From: Triangularia verruculosa
Lineage: Eukaryota > Ascomycota > Sordariomycetes > Sordariales > Podosporaceae
Reading direction: 5' to 3'
NCBI GenBank assembly: GCA_033296885.1
Contig: MU863907.1
Coordinates: forward strand, 1-64,000
DNA length: 64,000 nt
In this document: positions 34,472 through 45,942 of the stretch, in pieces
How the letters are laid out: each line of letters starts with the position of its first letter
How positions within the stretch are numbered: the first letter of the stretch is position 1
Notes under the pieces: model-generated
The model's input: only the letters and a program-made list of their open reading frames with translations
What the model was told of the DNA's origin: nothing
Databases searched by the model: none
Translations under genes and position numbers: made by a program

Positions 34472-36469
34472 ATGGAGCCATCCAGTTCCAACAATGGTTT
34501 CATCCAGCAGCAACCCGTGATCAAAAACCAGTTGTACGATGATGTAAGCTTTCAAAGAGTAGCCAAACGTATGTGATCTAACCCAGATCTCTTTAACCAT
34601 GTCACTAACATACAGCAGTCTTTCTCCCGTCAGCCATCCTCGACAAGATCACTCCTGATGTGGTCCAACTCGGCCAGGAGGTTCTATCTCAGCAAGTCTT
34701 TGACTGGGTGACTGATGCCGAGCATAACCAACCATATCTCCGCGGAAATGGTCGGGACTCTTTTGGTAAGCCAAAGAGTGAGCTGGTTGTGGGCGAAGGA
34801 TGGCGGAAGCTTCAGGACTACGGTTTCGAAAAGGGGTAAGTGTGTGCACAGTACACCTTCTTGCGGGCTATCCTATTGACCATACTGCAGGGTTGTTGCT
34901 CTCAATTATGACACCGACCACGGCCCTTACACTCGTCTTGTTCAGTTCCTCCGGTGCCATCTCTGGGAAGCCTCGTGTGCCAACACTCTCTGCCCAGCAG
35001 CCATGCAAGATGGTGCCGCCCGACTTCTGCAACGGCATCTATCCTCTTCCGCCTCAAAAACCCTCTCTCCAGTTGAACGAAACGTGTTTCAAAATGCCTA
35101 CGACCACCTCACCTCTCGTGACCCAGCCAAGACCTGGACTAGCGGCCAGTGGATGACAGAGAGAACCGGAGGTAGCGATGTCTCCCAGACTGAAACCGTT
35201 GCCACCTATGACCCATTCCCTTCCTCTGAGTCTGTGCCTTTGGCCTCCCAATCCGAGTCAATCCCTCTCGGTCCATGGTCCATCTCCGGCTTCAAGTGGT
35301 TCTCTTCCGCTACAGACTCCAATATGACTATCCTCCTTGCCAAAACCCACCCATCAAAGGGTGTATCCGCATTCTTTGCTCCCATGCGCCGTCATAACCC
35401 TGCACTGGTTTCCCACACAGGTGAAAGCGGGAACGGCACCGAGCTCAACGGCATCACCATCCAGCGTCTCAAGCACAAATTTGGTACCCAGTCGCTTCCA
35501 ACCGCCGAGCTCGAACTCAAGGGCATGCGGGGGTGGCTTATCGGCGAGGAAGGCAAAGGAATTCAAGAAATCAGCACCATCCTCAACATCACCCGCGTGC
35601 ATACCACCGTGTCTTCTATGGGTTATCTGGGACGATCACTCGGCATTGCGAGGTCATTCGCACTCGTCCGCCCCGTTGGAATGGGCAAAGGCAAACGAAT
35701 TGCACTGTCTTCCCATCCTCTGCATATGAGAACCCTAGCCAACATGACCACCGACTACCATGGTATGATGCTGTTGACTTTCTACACCATCTACACCCTC
35801 GGACTCGATGAGCGCTCTCTCCCTTCCAACTCGGCGGCGACAAAGGTCCCGACTCCGCCCGAAGAGCTGGTCCAGCCGTTGTTGAGGGTGTTGTCCAGTC
35901 TGCACAAGTCCTATGTTTGCGAAACTACCGTTCCGTTGGTGTACGGCTGCATGGAAGCACTCGGAGGAGTAGGGTACATGCAGAACGTCGAGTCTGAGCA
36001 CCTCAACATCTCCAGGCTGTTCCGGGACTGCTGCGTTGGCGCGATTTGGGAGGGTACGACCGATGTTTTGGCCAGCGATACGCTTCGTGCGCTTAAGCAC
36101 CCTCGGAGTGGGGAGCAGTCTGTTCGGGCATTGGACTGGCTGATTCAGTCGTCGAAGCATGCGACCCTGATTAAAGAGTGGCAGGGCCTGAAGAACAGGA
36201 TTGAAACGGGAAGACAAGAGGAACTACTGCCTGAAGCGAGAGGGCTGGTGTTTAGGATCGCAGAGGTCGTCATCTCGGTTTTGTACCTGGTTGATGTCAA
36301 CTCGAATCCGGGGGCAGAGATTGAAGCAATGTGCGCTAGCTTCATGGAGAAGAAGGGCTTCAATGTTGATGAGACTATGAGGAAGAGATTGAGGGAAGGA
36401 GGGTTGAAGCTTGACCAGGCAATTGTGTATGGCGCTGGGAAGGAGATTACTCAAGGGGCAAAGCTCTAA
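34472..36469 (+). CDS. AidB-type acyl-CoA dehydrogenase family flavoprotein
   Basis: Exons are 34472-34568, 34619-34835 and 34891-36469, giving 630 residues with continuous phase. The FAD-binding motif WMTERTGGSDVS is the AidB-style version of the acyl-CoA dehydrogenase signature. The C-terminal flavin-domain segment ALGGVGYMQNVESEHLNI and the IWEGTTDVLASD loop are also typical. Bacterial AidB is linked to alkylation damage; fungal members are usually annotated simply as acyl-CoA dehydrogenases and their substrates are unknown. Placement next to a repair-type SNF2 ATPase is suggestive but could be chance. I see no clear N-terminal targeting peptide and no PTS1, so location is uncertain. Confidence 0.9.
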
Positions 36470-37683
36470 AGGCAGGTTTACAGCTACTTCTGCATAAACA
36501 ACTATTGGTCCAGCCGTGCAATCGCTTGGACGAATTCCTCAACTTTTCGATTGTTATGAATGACATGCCGTCAGAGCAGACTTGACCCTGCAAAGTTCTT
36601 TCATTCCTTAAAGCCTTTTTCATCCCAGCTCCATAGCTGCCACTGAAATTTGGGTCGTGCAACCAAGGCCAGTCTTGGGACTAGAGCAACAGAAAGCTCG
36701 GATGGAAGCCGGTTTGAGCGAGCTAGATTCTGGCCGCGCGCGCAAGCGCGGAGGTGGTATGTTCTCGCGTCGCCTCTTCGGCCAAAGGAAAAAGAATGAG
36801 GGGACATAATCGGGCTCCCGAATGAAGGTGGAGAAGAAGGTTAGGTAGGAGAGAGAAGGGCCTCCCGAATGAAGGTGGAGAAGAAGATGATACTTCCAAG
36901 TGAAGGGGGAGAGGGAGAAGGGGCTCCGAATGAAGGTGGAGAAGAGGATGAGACTTCTAAGTGAAGGTGGAGAGGAAGGTGAGGCTTCCAAGTGAAGGGG
37001 AGAGGGAGAAGCGGCTCCGAATGGAGGTGGAGAGGAGCAGTAACAGCGGGCGAGTTTAGGTGGATTGCTGTCGGCTCCATTTACACGGCTTTCGGCCGCG
37101 GACGCGGTTCGACTGCAGACGAATTTGAGTTGGGAAACTCGCACCGTTTTCCATCTGATGTCTACATTCAAAAGTAGATATTTTCCCTCTTGGCTGTAGT
37201 TTGGGCTCTGAGTAGTCTTCCATCTGATTCTTTCCAGGATTTACTGCAAAGAAAGGTGATTTCTTCCGTCCGAAATGGTTGTTAGCTTTTGCCATTCGAT
37301 GCTTCCCTTGTTGAGGCTGGATGCGCTGCACCATGGCAGGCGCTCTCCAATCGCTGTTCATCGAGATACTCTTCCCTGCTCAGAAGACAAGGTTAGGTGC
37401 CCAGGTGCCCATAAACTCCATGAGCAAACTCTCATCGAAAGCATCCATGTGTGGTATATCACGATATGCACCGGTTTCTGGCACTACATTTAACAGTATT
37501 CTCCTCGGGTTGAATCCCTTGCCACATGAGAGTCAACTGATGTTTGTATACCTGTCCAGGGGTAGGTATAGAAAGAAATCTTTCCAACTCAATTATCATA
37601 CTATCTCGCCTGTTATACCTCTGATTGACAATGTACTAGCTACCTTCCATTGTGTATCCAACACCACGTCCCGACTTTCATCA
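36470..37683. other. intergenic region with minisatellite
   Basis: This 1.2 kb stretch separates the converging acyl-CoA dehydrogenase and secreted-protein genes. Apart from the minisatellite at 36814-37040, I see only short non-coding-like frames. Confidence 0.45.
36814..37040. repeat. purine-rich imperfect minisatellite
   Basis: Two alternating motifs recur: CTCCGAATGAAGGTGGAGAA (four variants, starting near 36815, 36861, 36924 and 37014) and CTTCCAAGTGAAGGGGGAGA (three variants, near 36893, 36953 and 36984). The strand is strongly purine-rich. The frame open across it on the minus strand is a by-product of the repeat. Confidence 0.8.
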
Positions 37684-38057
37684 TTACTGCCGATTGTCAT
37701 CAGGAACCGGGCACCCGATCGTATTGCCGCAGAAAAACCCAGCATCGGCCCCGCCACAGCAAGTAATAAACGCGGAGGCATGAGCGTAGCTCATATCAGC
37801 GCAAAGCTGGAAGTCATCTGTGTTAGATCGAAACAAACGGGCATTACCTTGGTGAGAAAACATACCAGGCCGTCATGCAAAGGTCCGCCACCGATAGCAG
37901 AACAGCACTCAGTGCTCTTTTGATTATCAAGAGAGCAGGCACAGTCGTAACTGCACTCAGAGGTGTCAAAGGGCGGAGATGGGAACTTGGGGGCCGAAGG
38001 AGCGGCAAGAGCGGTAGCGGCAGCCAAGGCCAACAGGAGCGAGGTGAAGGCATGCAT
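37684..38057 (-). CDS. small secreted ten-cysteine protein, copy 1
   Basis: Exons 38057-37866 and 37806-37684 (minus strand) encode 104 residues. A typical signal peptide, MHAFTSLLLALAAATALA, is followed by AAP at a likely cleavage point. The mature part has cysteines at 35, 39, 41, 51, 52, 66, 80, 81, 90 and 96, spaced C-X3-C-X1-C-X9-CC-X13-C-X13-CC-X8-C-X5-C. The splice is supported by gtatgt and ttccag sites, by phase, and by copy 2, which has the same split at the same place. The cysteine order does not match class I or II hydrophobins or CFEM. It is a secreted, probably disulfide-bonded protein of unknown function. Confidence 0.8.
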
Positions 38058-38767
38058 TTTGTGTAGATGTTCCGAAGTTTACTGAATTGCTGGGTTCTAT
38101 GAGAGAGGTTTGGGCGGCCTGGTCATCTTTATAGGTATTATGAGGTTGTATATTGTTGGTTGGCGATTAAAACAATACCCCTGAGCCTCAGTCGTCACCC
38201 CTCGAAAAGTAGAGCATGACTTCTGCAGTAAATGCTACCTCTTCTCCTTGGCACACAACACCAGTGGCCCCAACGATGCCTCTTGCAAATCTACAAGTGG
38301 GAATTTGTTGATCTAACAGTGTAGCAACAGCTTTGTGCAGAGGCCTTGTGTAAGCCGTTGGTGACGCGGCTACGGGGGGTTGACGTAAACATGCCCAACC
38401 TCTCTACAAATGTAAACAGTGGTGCCAAAGTCTTGAGTTTTAATAGGAGATATCCTACGAAGCTGGAAGCCGATTCACACAAGCTAAGGTAAGGTAGGTA
38501 ATGATCCCAGCCTAACAACAAGACAGCTCCAGAGACCTGTTCACTACCAACCTATCTGTCTTACTCTATTGTTCATGGTCAACCCTAAATCTGAGGTCAA
38601 AAATCCAGATTCGAGTTCTCCTAAGCGCTAGAGACGAGACATTATTTGAGGTGCGACATAATCTGTATCTCCATTCTGTCTTCCCAGTGTAATCATCCCG
38701 CTCCACTCGCCCCAGCTCAGTTGCTAATAACATACCCCATCCCAAGCCCTTCTCAACCTCACGCCCA
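38058..38767. other. spacer between the two secreted-protein genes
   Basis: These 710 bp hold the promoter of copy 1 and the 3' UTR of copy 2. No further copy of the cysteine motif was found here. Confidence 0.45.
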
Positions 38768-39119
38768 TCAAAGAATCCCACACCCACCACCAACCGCACA
38801 ACCATACCCCGGAATCGACCCGCAGCATCCCACAAAAGCCGTTGCAACGGTAGTGTTCATGTCGACGCACCTCTGATCATTAGGTCACCATGAGAAAATC
38901 TCCAAGAAACACACTGAAAGTAAGAGTACATACATTACCCTGCTCATCATATTTCCCACCGCTCAAACTGCAGCACTGCGCAGATAGACTGCCACACCGG
39001 CAGGTGTACTGACAATTGTCATCAGTACTCTCTTTGACCAAGGCCGGGGCGAGGTGAGAGGGTGCGGCGAGGGTGATACCCGTTGCCAAGGTCATGGATA
39101 AAATGGTGAAGATGCGCAT
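38768..39119 (-). CDS. small secreted ten-cysteine protein, copy 2
   Basis: Exons 39119-38934 and 38872-38768 (minus strand) encode 96 residues. The signal peptide (MRIFTILSMTLATGITLA) is again followed by AAP. Cysteines fall at 36, 40, 42, 49, 50, 64, 78, 79, 87 and 93, spaced C-X3-C-X1-C-X6-CC-X13-C-X13-CC-X7-C-X5-C. This is nearly the spacing of copy 1, with a shared CxDM and TAF/SAF-xx-CCG pattern in exon 2. The intron (38933-38873) has gtatgt, a CTAAT branch and a cag acceptor. Sequence identity outside the cysteines is low, so the duplication is old or fast-evolving. The function is not known. Confidence 0.8.
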
Positions 39120-39797
39120 TTTGAACTGGTTGAGTGTATGATACTGTGATGAGAGATACTGTGAGATATCAGTAGATCACAGAGACAATTTTACCGAAAG
39201 GACAATCGTGTTTTATAGCGAGCTGGTCAACTGTTCATGACGAATACAGATCTGATGACCTCGTCTTTTCGACCGAGGGAACCGGACGAAAGACAAGGCA
39301 TACTGCTGCCTGTAAGCTTGGCGCATCAAGACAGTGACATTAGAGTTCTCTGTGAAGAGAATGAAACGCCAACTGCATAGGTTTTGGTGGTACAAGGTTC
39401 ACATACCTAGATGTCAACGGCTTGGAATACGATGCAAGTCTGCCCCAAATTTACGACCTGAGGTAACATTTTAGGTTTGCTATATCCATGAAAACTAAGA
39501 CATCGATTGTGTTCAGTACTATAAACCGTGTCCTCATGTCTATTACATGCCCTTTGTACCCCCTAAGCAATACCAGCCCAATAAGCAGGTCCCAACAGAA
39601 GAGTAATAATACTGGAAAACTATCCCACACGTTGGTATATTCCTCCAACCCCTCATCCGCCACAAAAAGCTTCACGAGCCGAACTGACGGGCACTTTTCG
39701 ACTGACCATAAACAAGTCTGTCTCTTAATGGTCCAAAGGCCGCTTTTGGTCTCTGCTCTCTATCGGATCAATCACAAGCATGTCCTTTTTCATCGCT
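39120..39797. other. intergenic region upstream of copy 2
   Basis: This AT-richer stretch holds the promoter of secreted-protein copy 2 and the 3' UTR of MED1. No third copy of the cysteine-rich gene was found. Confidence 0.45.
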
Positions 39798-41939
39798 TCA
39801 CTGAGCCCACCTCGTCACCAAAAAGTTGGCCCACTTCCCAATGTCCTCAAACGCCTCTAATACCAGCCCAATGTCTTCCACTCGTCTTGCTCTGCCATTC
39901 CTCCCCATCATGTTACTTTCGTCAAGCACGTTCTGCGCCTCCACATGAACATGCCCATTCTCCCTAATCTCAAGAAGGATATTGGCCGTCTTTTCAGTGC
40001 TAAAAGGAAACACGACCTGGAGACGCGGAACAGGCAGGATGGTCAGCGTGACATCGATCCTCAAGTCTGTCGACTTCTCTTCATTTGGTGGTTCCGCCAT
40101 GTCGACATCCTCCTGTTTTATGTCAGCGGCGGGGTTGGTGCTGATGTCCAAGCTCATGAAGCCCGAGAACTCGTCCATATTCGTCTTTGTGCTTGTTGTC
40201 GTGGACTTTGCACTATCAAATGCGGTGGTTGCCGGGATGGCGTCGAGTGTGACTTTTGTGTTGGTATCCTCTCTGAAGCTGTTTTCCAACAGGATTGACA
40301 AGAAGACATATTGTCGGAGATGAGGCAACATCATCACAAGGTGCTGAGGGTGTGAAAATGTCAGTTCTGTGAGAGTCTTGCCGTAGACAGGCTCATAGAT
40401 GTAAAGGGTGTTTAGATGGTTCGTGATTTGTTTTTCCTCGTTTTCGTTTGGGTGGGGGAAGTTGAGAATCTTTCTCTGCGAGACGATCGATCTCGCCTCA
40501 GCGTTGGCTTGGTCGCTGCTCTTGAGGCTGCCACTACCTGATGCTTGAGGAAGTACAAGGTTATCAAAAGTAGTCAGCTTCTCCGGTGAGCTATCCACTA
40601 CCCCAACGCCAAGTTGCCGAATCTTGTCCCAAAGATCGGCGGATATGTGAATAGGAGGATCAAAGGCAGCCTGGAATACCGCTTCGGGAAGACGAGGTGC
40701 CTGAAGGAGAACACCAGGATCGGACTTTTCTTCCTCGGGAGTTGGGAGGTAGGTTGGTGGCGGATCGAGCCAGTCGACCACAGGGCCCAACTCGTCTGGA
40801 AGCGGCATCCTCTCGACGTCGACGCTTATCCATTTGTCTGAAATGCGGACCGGGCTGACGGGACTTTCTGGGTTCAAAGGAGAGCATCCGATGAGAAGGC
40901 TCCAGGTTTTTCTATTTTCGATCACCTCGGCAGTCTTCTCGGGTGTTTCCCCCTTGAAGTTTCTGCCCTCTTTCCAATAATCGAGGCTCAAGCCTGTTCT
41001 GTGCCTTGAGTTCATCGTCGGTCTGCCACTCCGAGTGCAGAGGGTGAGGCACTCAATTTCAAAATCTCTTTTTCCGGCAAAGGCTGGATCTTCTCTCACT
41101 TTTTGGGTTTCCCAGTGATGAAGACGAAGCAAGCTCTCGTAAATCCCAGCGACAGCCTCGTACAAATTAAGACCGGGGTTTTGGCTTAGTTTATCGAGCA
41201 TTGCAAGTCGTTCAAAGTTGTCAGTGAAACCGGCGAGGGACTTGGTTAGGGGAAGCTGTCCATCCTCCAGCTGCAAATCCTTGAGAAGAATGTCACCCGC
41301 TGCGGCTGCATGTTTACCGACGATCTCGGCCGAGTCTGGGAAGTTGAGGCTGAGAGACTGGACGATATCTTTTTGAAAGTCGATGGATAGTTCGAGGGCC
41401 GCGCCGGCAATAATCAAGCTCTTTTTCGTTTCACCTCCGACAGGTGTATCCCAAAAGACTTCGAGCCCGAGTCGCTTCGCCAGCCGCTCCAGGCCGGCTT
41501 CACTCACGAGCCCTTTTCGCTGCTGTAAAACAGGTCAGAAACTGTCGACCAAATTCGAAAATAATGGTAGGAATCATACACTGAGGATGTTGATCATGGC
41601 ATCCAACCTCTTCGCCCGTTCATCCTCCGAGGTTTTGCCAAGAAAGCCCGAGAGGCCTGCGTCTAGCGAGCCCATATTCAGTGCGCTGAGGGCGGCTGCC
41701 GCTGATGGGCTGTCGAAGTTTACTGCAGCTACTGAAGGATGACCGCCGAGAGTGGTCGCGGGTGACTTTTTGACTTGTTGTGGTGAAGATCGTGGGCCAT
41801 GGGGCGAGAAAGCACTGGCGGCATGGGCGGCAGAGAATGGAGTTGAGACCGGAGGAGTTGCGACTGCTCCGTGTTGTGATTGGGAAGGCGTCTTTCCTTG
41901 CTGCGAGAGCGCGTGCTTCATGGGCGTCGGGGTTGCCAT
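39798..41939 (-). CDS. MED1: Mediator complex subunit 1 (fungal Med1)
   Basis: Med1 belongs to the Mediator middle module, linking activators to RNA polymerase II. Exons 41939-41580 and 41522-39798 (minus strand) give 694 residues. The disordered N-terminus (Ser/Pro/Gln/Ala-rich) is followed by the conserved Med1 helical region: RLDAMINILS joined across the intron to QRKGLVSEAGLERLAKRLGL. FDSPSAAAALSALNMGSL is also a typical fungal Med1 motif. A segment around RTGLSLDYWKEGRN continues the family domain. The protein ends with VTRWAQ. It is head-to-head with the coiled-coil gene. The call is confident from the motif run although fungal Med1 is weakly conserved. Confidence 0.87.
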
Positions 41940-42920
41940 TTTGACTTGGTCTATACGGGTGGATGCAAGGAGGACTTCGAGACGGCGTAGTTGGTTAGAT
42001 GAAGAGAAGAAGGCAACGTATTAAGTTGGATCACACCGTGAGCTTTAAATTGATTTAGTTACACATTATCTTGTAAAGACTGACTGTGAGATTAGGGATA
42101 CTTGACAAGGCCACCAGCAGTCATGAGGATAATGTTGCTTGCTAAGAAGGTCAATCGAGTGAATGAACAGAGTGAGCTACAACTGAAGCTTGGACCGCGC
42201 CCCACCATCTTATTCGAACCACAGGTACGGCACACACCCTAACCCTACACTTAGAAAGGTAAATCTATGTCGATATCTACATTGCAAACTAGATGTTTAG
42301 ATTCAATAAGTGGTATATACGATTACCACTCTGTCTCTGCTTGATAGCAAAAAGGGCTTGAGAATAGTAGACGCAAATCGTGGGTTCTGCTGTGTGTACC
42401 TCATGATTCACCGACTTACACCAGGATGTCTTCGAGGCGCGCCCGCGTCAAGGCGTCACGTCCTGGACGGAAAAACCGGCACCGCAAAGTGGGAATATAG
42501 CCTTGAAAGATGGTTAATAGGCCTTGGAAAATCTCGGGAATACCTTAAAAGATAGGAATGAGCCTTAAGAAGTTAGTTGATAGGCTTTTTCTACTTCTTT
42601 AAAGGTGTGAACCTGTCTTGTAGTACCAAATATGTTGTCCACGGCGTGGGTGCTCAATGAACCCCTGCATCTAGAGAAATGCAAACCGCAGCAGATCTCG
42701 AGAGGGAGACTGCATGTTGATTCTCAGTTTCTACTACCTAAAAAAGTCTTCAAGCCAAAGAAAGAAACGCATTTAAGCAACTGTTTACCCATGCCTCAGC
42801 AGCTGGCCACCCAGGAAACCCCTGTCACTCCAGCAAATCTAATCGTTGTAGTGGGCAGGCCCCAGCAGTTTAGTGGATCAAATCAGTTGACACCCAAGCG
42901 CCGCAACGTTCAACACCACC
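41940..42920. promoter_or_regulatory. divergent promoter MED1 / coiled-coil gene
   Basis: This 981 bp region includes a telomere-like CCCTAACCCTA at 42237-42247. Around 42495-42590 it has AT-rich, loosely repeated TTGAAAGAT/TAATAGGCCTT words. No gene is recognised. Confidence 0.45.
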
Positions 42921-44214
42921 ATGAACTTTCCAGCTCCACCATCCTTCCACGACCCATCGCCTTACCCACCGTTACAGCTATCAACTGCACCTCTGGGCCC
43001 GCCACACCCTCCGCAATACTCGCAACATCACCAACAGCAACAGCTCCAATTCCAACACCATCAGCAGCTACAATTACTCGAACAGCAGCAGCAACAGCAG
43101 CAGCAGTACCACCCCTCTCAGCTACAGCATCAACAGCTCCTGGCCATGAACGGCATGAACAGCGCCAACATGCAGGGAGCCATGGTTGGCGTTCCAGTAC
43201 CGGCCGGTCAGTCTTCGGAGCTGGTTTTGATTTACCAAATGGTGGATTCTCTCAGCGCCCAGCTCGCCACCAACCAGCGCACTCTCGAAGAGGTCATCTC
43301 CTGCGTCGGCCGTATCCGCGCTCGGGCGAGGTCACAGTCTCTAGGAAACGAGGAGCTGATCAACCAATCGGCGGATGAAGTGAAGGGTACATTCTTCCCT
43401 CTACCCATAATATTTGTACATACTTGACTAACATCTCATGCTCGACCAACCAGCGCAAGAAGCGGATCTAGACACCTACATCTCGGTCCTCAACGAAGCC
43501 TTTGACAAGGCCCGATACTCCCGCGACCAAAACGCCGCCCTCCTCGGACATTTTGCCACCAGCATGTCCACGATGCTGCGCCAATTCCACGAATACAAAG
43601 CCAAGCACGTCGCCGACGTCTCGGCCTGGCACAAGTCCTACCGCGCCCAGCTCGCCGAAGCCAGGGCAGAGAACTCAAACCTGCGAGACCAGATTTGGGA
43701 GATGCAAGCCCACGCCGGCGCCGCCAACGAAAAGCTACGGAATTTCCGCAAGAAGTACGACGAAAACGAGACGAGGTGGGAGAAGAGGGTGGAAACGAGG
43801 GCTATGAAGCAGGAGTTGAGGTTCTGGAAGAGGATGGCGATGCCGCATGTGGCCGATGACGACCCGTACTGGAGTGACGATGACGACTTGGTGGACGTGG
43901 CTGAGAAGAGGAGACTGATTGAGCTGCAGAGGATAACGGCTGAGACTCATGCAGCGGCGGTAGCTCAGCTTGCGGCCGCGCAGGCAGAATTGGGGGAGAT
44001 CACGGGGAACGATGAGGACGGGGGTGATCAAGGAGATGGGGTCCCTCCTCCTGCACCTGCGCCGCCGTCTACGATGTTAACGCCACATAATTTGATGCAA
44101 CAACTTGTGGGTGGTGTGCCGATGCAAAGGAGTGACGATGGGAATGGTACTGGGCCGACTCCACCACCGCGACCGCTGAGCGCAGCGAGCAGTACGGGGT
44201 CTTCGGGGCAGTGA
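42921..44214 (+). CDS. conserved fungal coiled-coil protein of unknown function
   Basis: Exons 42921-43386 and 43454-44214 encode 408 residues. The N-terminus is Pro- and Gln-rich with polyQ runs. It is followed by a conserved helical block starting SSELVLIYQMVDSLSAQLA, then a long predicted coiled coil (about 155-290) containing FHEYKAKHVADVSAWH and ENSNLRDQIWEMQ. An ELRFWKRMAMP / DDDPYWSDDDDL acidic motif comes next, and a Pro/Ser-rich tail ends the protein. I recognise it as a filamentous-fungal family but can name no function. A polyQ and coiled-coil layout fits a scaffold or regulatory role, which is inference. Confidence 0.8.
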
Positions 44215-45056
44215 GCGATTGGGATTAGATGTTGAAGATGAGAGAAGGGCATTATAGAGCTGTAAAATGAGGGGAACTGTCTCGTCTGATTGGCGAGGAT
44301 ACCTTTTAATAGCGCGGTGAAGTGTTTGTTGGACTGTCTACCATAGAAGAGAATCTCCGTCCGGTAGCCACCATACAACACAGCGAACGTCAGTGGCGAT
44401 ACTGGCACACTTATCAAAGGTGCAACATTTCTGCTCAAACTTGGAGCGAAAATAGAGTGTACCTATCATGTGGTTCTTCAACACAAGTATCATTGGCTCC
44501 GTTTCTTGCGGTGCAGTGGACGCTTCCAGGCGGCCTGACAAGACAGTCTTGCCAACAGAACCCAGCAACTTCAGGTTTTACCATGCTCGTCGCTCAAACA
44601 GAAATCCAACTCGGCTTTTTTGCAAGTTGCTAGGCCAAAGCGAGCTGGACAGGGGCTTGTTTACTTTACCCCTGAGTGGGGCTAGCGCTTCAGCACGCCC
44701 GCTGAGCACAGTGAAGCAGAATCCCACCATCCTACGCATTGATGCATTTTGATTCGGCCCTCTCACATTATAACTTTGTCCCTAGTAAAAGTCGGTTGTG
44801 GAAAAGTGCCAGGTTGTGCATTCGCAACCAGTCCAATGTACGCGCAGTTAGCTCAGTTCATGCAGGGCATTCAAAGGCAGGGCAGTCGACTACAGAAACA
44901 AACTCCGAAAAGACCCATTTTACTGTTGCTCAAAAATGAAAAAGATTGAAATACACTGCATTTGAAATTCATTTCCACACCTAGGTATCCGAACAAGACC
45001 GAAAAAAAAAGAAAAAAGTCTCAAAACCGAAAAAAGCACACCGTATCATGCCTTTT
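44215..45056. other. convergent 3' region
   Basis: These 842 bp lie between two converging genes. Short frames in several phases show no family resemblance. It probably holds two 3' UTRs. Confidence 0.4.
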
Positions 45057-45942
45057 CTACTCCTTCTTTTCCTCCTCTTTCTCCTCCTCCGTCTCCTTCT
45101 TCTCTTCCGCCGCCGCCACCACCGGCTCCTCCTTCTCCTCTACCACCGGCTCCTCCTTCTTCTCCTCAGCACCCTCCCCATTCTCCTCCCCCTTGGCCCC
45201 CTCGCCACCATCACCCAACCCCTCAACAATCTCCCTCACAACCTGAACCGTCCCCTCTGGGCCCCCGGCCTGCGCGGCAAGCACCTTTCCGCTCTTGTCC
45301 ACAACAAACACCCCTCTGGTCGTCCCCTTGGGCGCCTTCTTCAGCCCGATGGCGCCAATCAAGCTCGCACTGGGATCGCAGAGCAGCTCGTACGGCAGCT
45401 TCTGCTTCTCCTTGAAGGTGGTGTTGGCCTTGGGGGAGTCGGTGGACAGGCCATAGATATCAAACCCAGAGTCGGTGGCCAGGGTGCTGTACTCGTCGCG
45501 GAACATGCAGGCTTGGCGAGTGCCTTTTTTTTGTGAACGTCAATATCAGCAATTGATGAAAAACGGGGAAATGTGAAGATGGGGTGGTGGCGAACTTACA
45601 GCCAGGAGTGGAGGCCTTGGGGTAGGTGAACAACACGACGCCCTTCTTGGACTTATCCACGAGAGCGGAAAGAGTGGTAGAGTCACCGGTCTGGAGGGAG
45701 ACCTCACCGCCGAAGCCCGGGAGAGTGATTACATCACCGACGGAGGGCTTCTCGGAAGGAGCGGCGCCATTGGTGAAGGTGGCGGCTTCGGCAACCTTGG
45801 TGACGGTTTCCTTGACCGCGTCCTTGACCTTGGCCGCGGCAGTCTTCTTGGGGGCTGCGGCCTTCTTGGTAGTGGCCGTCTTCTTCGCGGGAGGCTCAGG
45901 AGGTGGAGGGGGAGCTTTGCGCTTGCGGAGTTCGACGGGCAT
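45057..45942 (-). CDS. nuclear-type peroxiredoxin, Dot5/BCP family
   Basis: It reduces peroxides using thioredoxin. Exons 45942-45600 and 45523-45057 (minus strand) give 269 residues. The intron splits the catalytic site: TYPKASTPG and the peroxidatic cysteine come from exon 1 and TRQAC from exon 2, giving the C-x4-C pair of BCP peroxiredoxins. The N-terminal 60 residues are Lys/Ala/Pro-rich (KKTATTKKAAAPKKTAAAK), like a histone H1 tail, consistent with the nuclear location of yeast Dot5. The C-terminal 50 residues are a run of Glu and Lys with EEPVV repeats, an unusual extension for the family. It is head-to-head with a complex I gene. Confidence 0.9.

Noticed and set aside
36620..37171. 183-codon minus-strand frame over the minisatellite
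   Set aside because: The periodic PPSF/STFIR pattern follows from the DNA repeat and has no start or splice support.
42632..43378. 248-codon frame overlapping the coiled-coil gene
   Set aside because: It is a different frame of the polyQ exon; the Thr/Ala-rich translation is a by-product and the conserved protein lies in the other frame.
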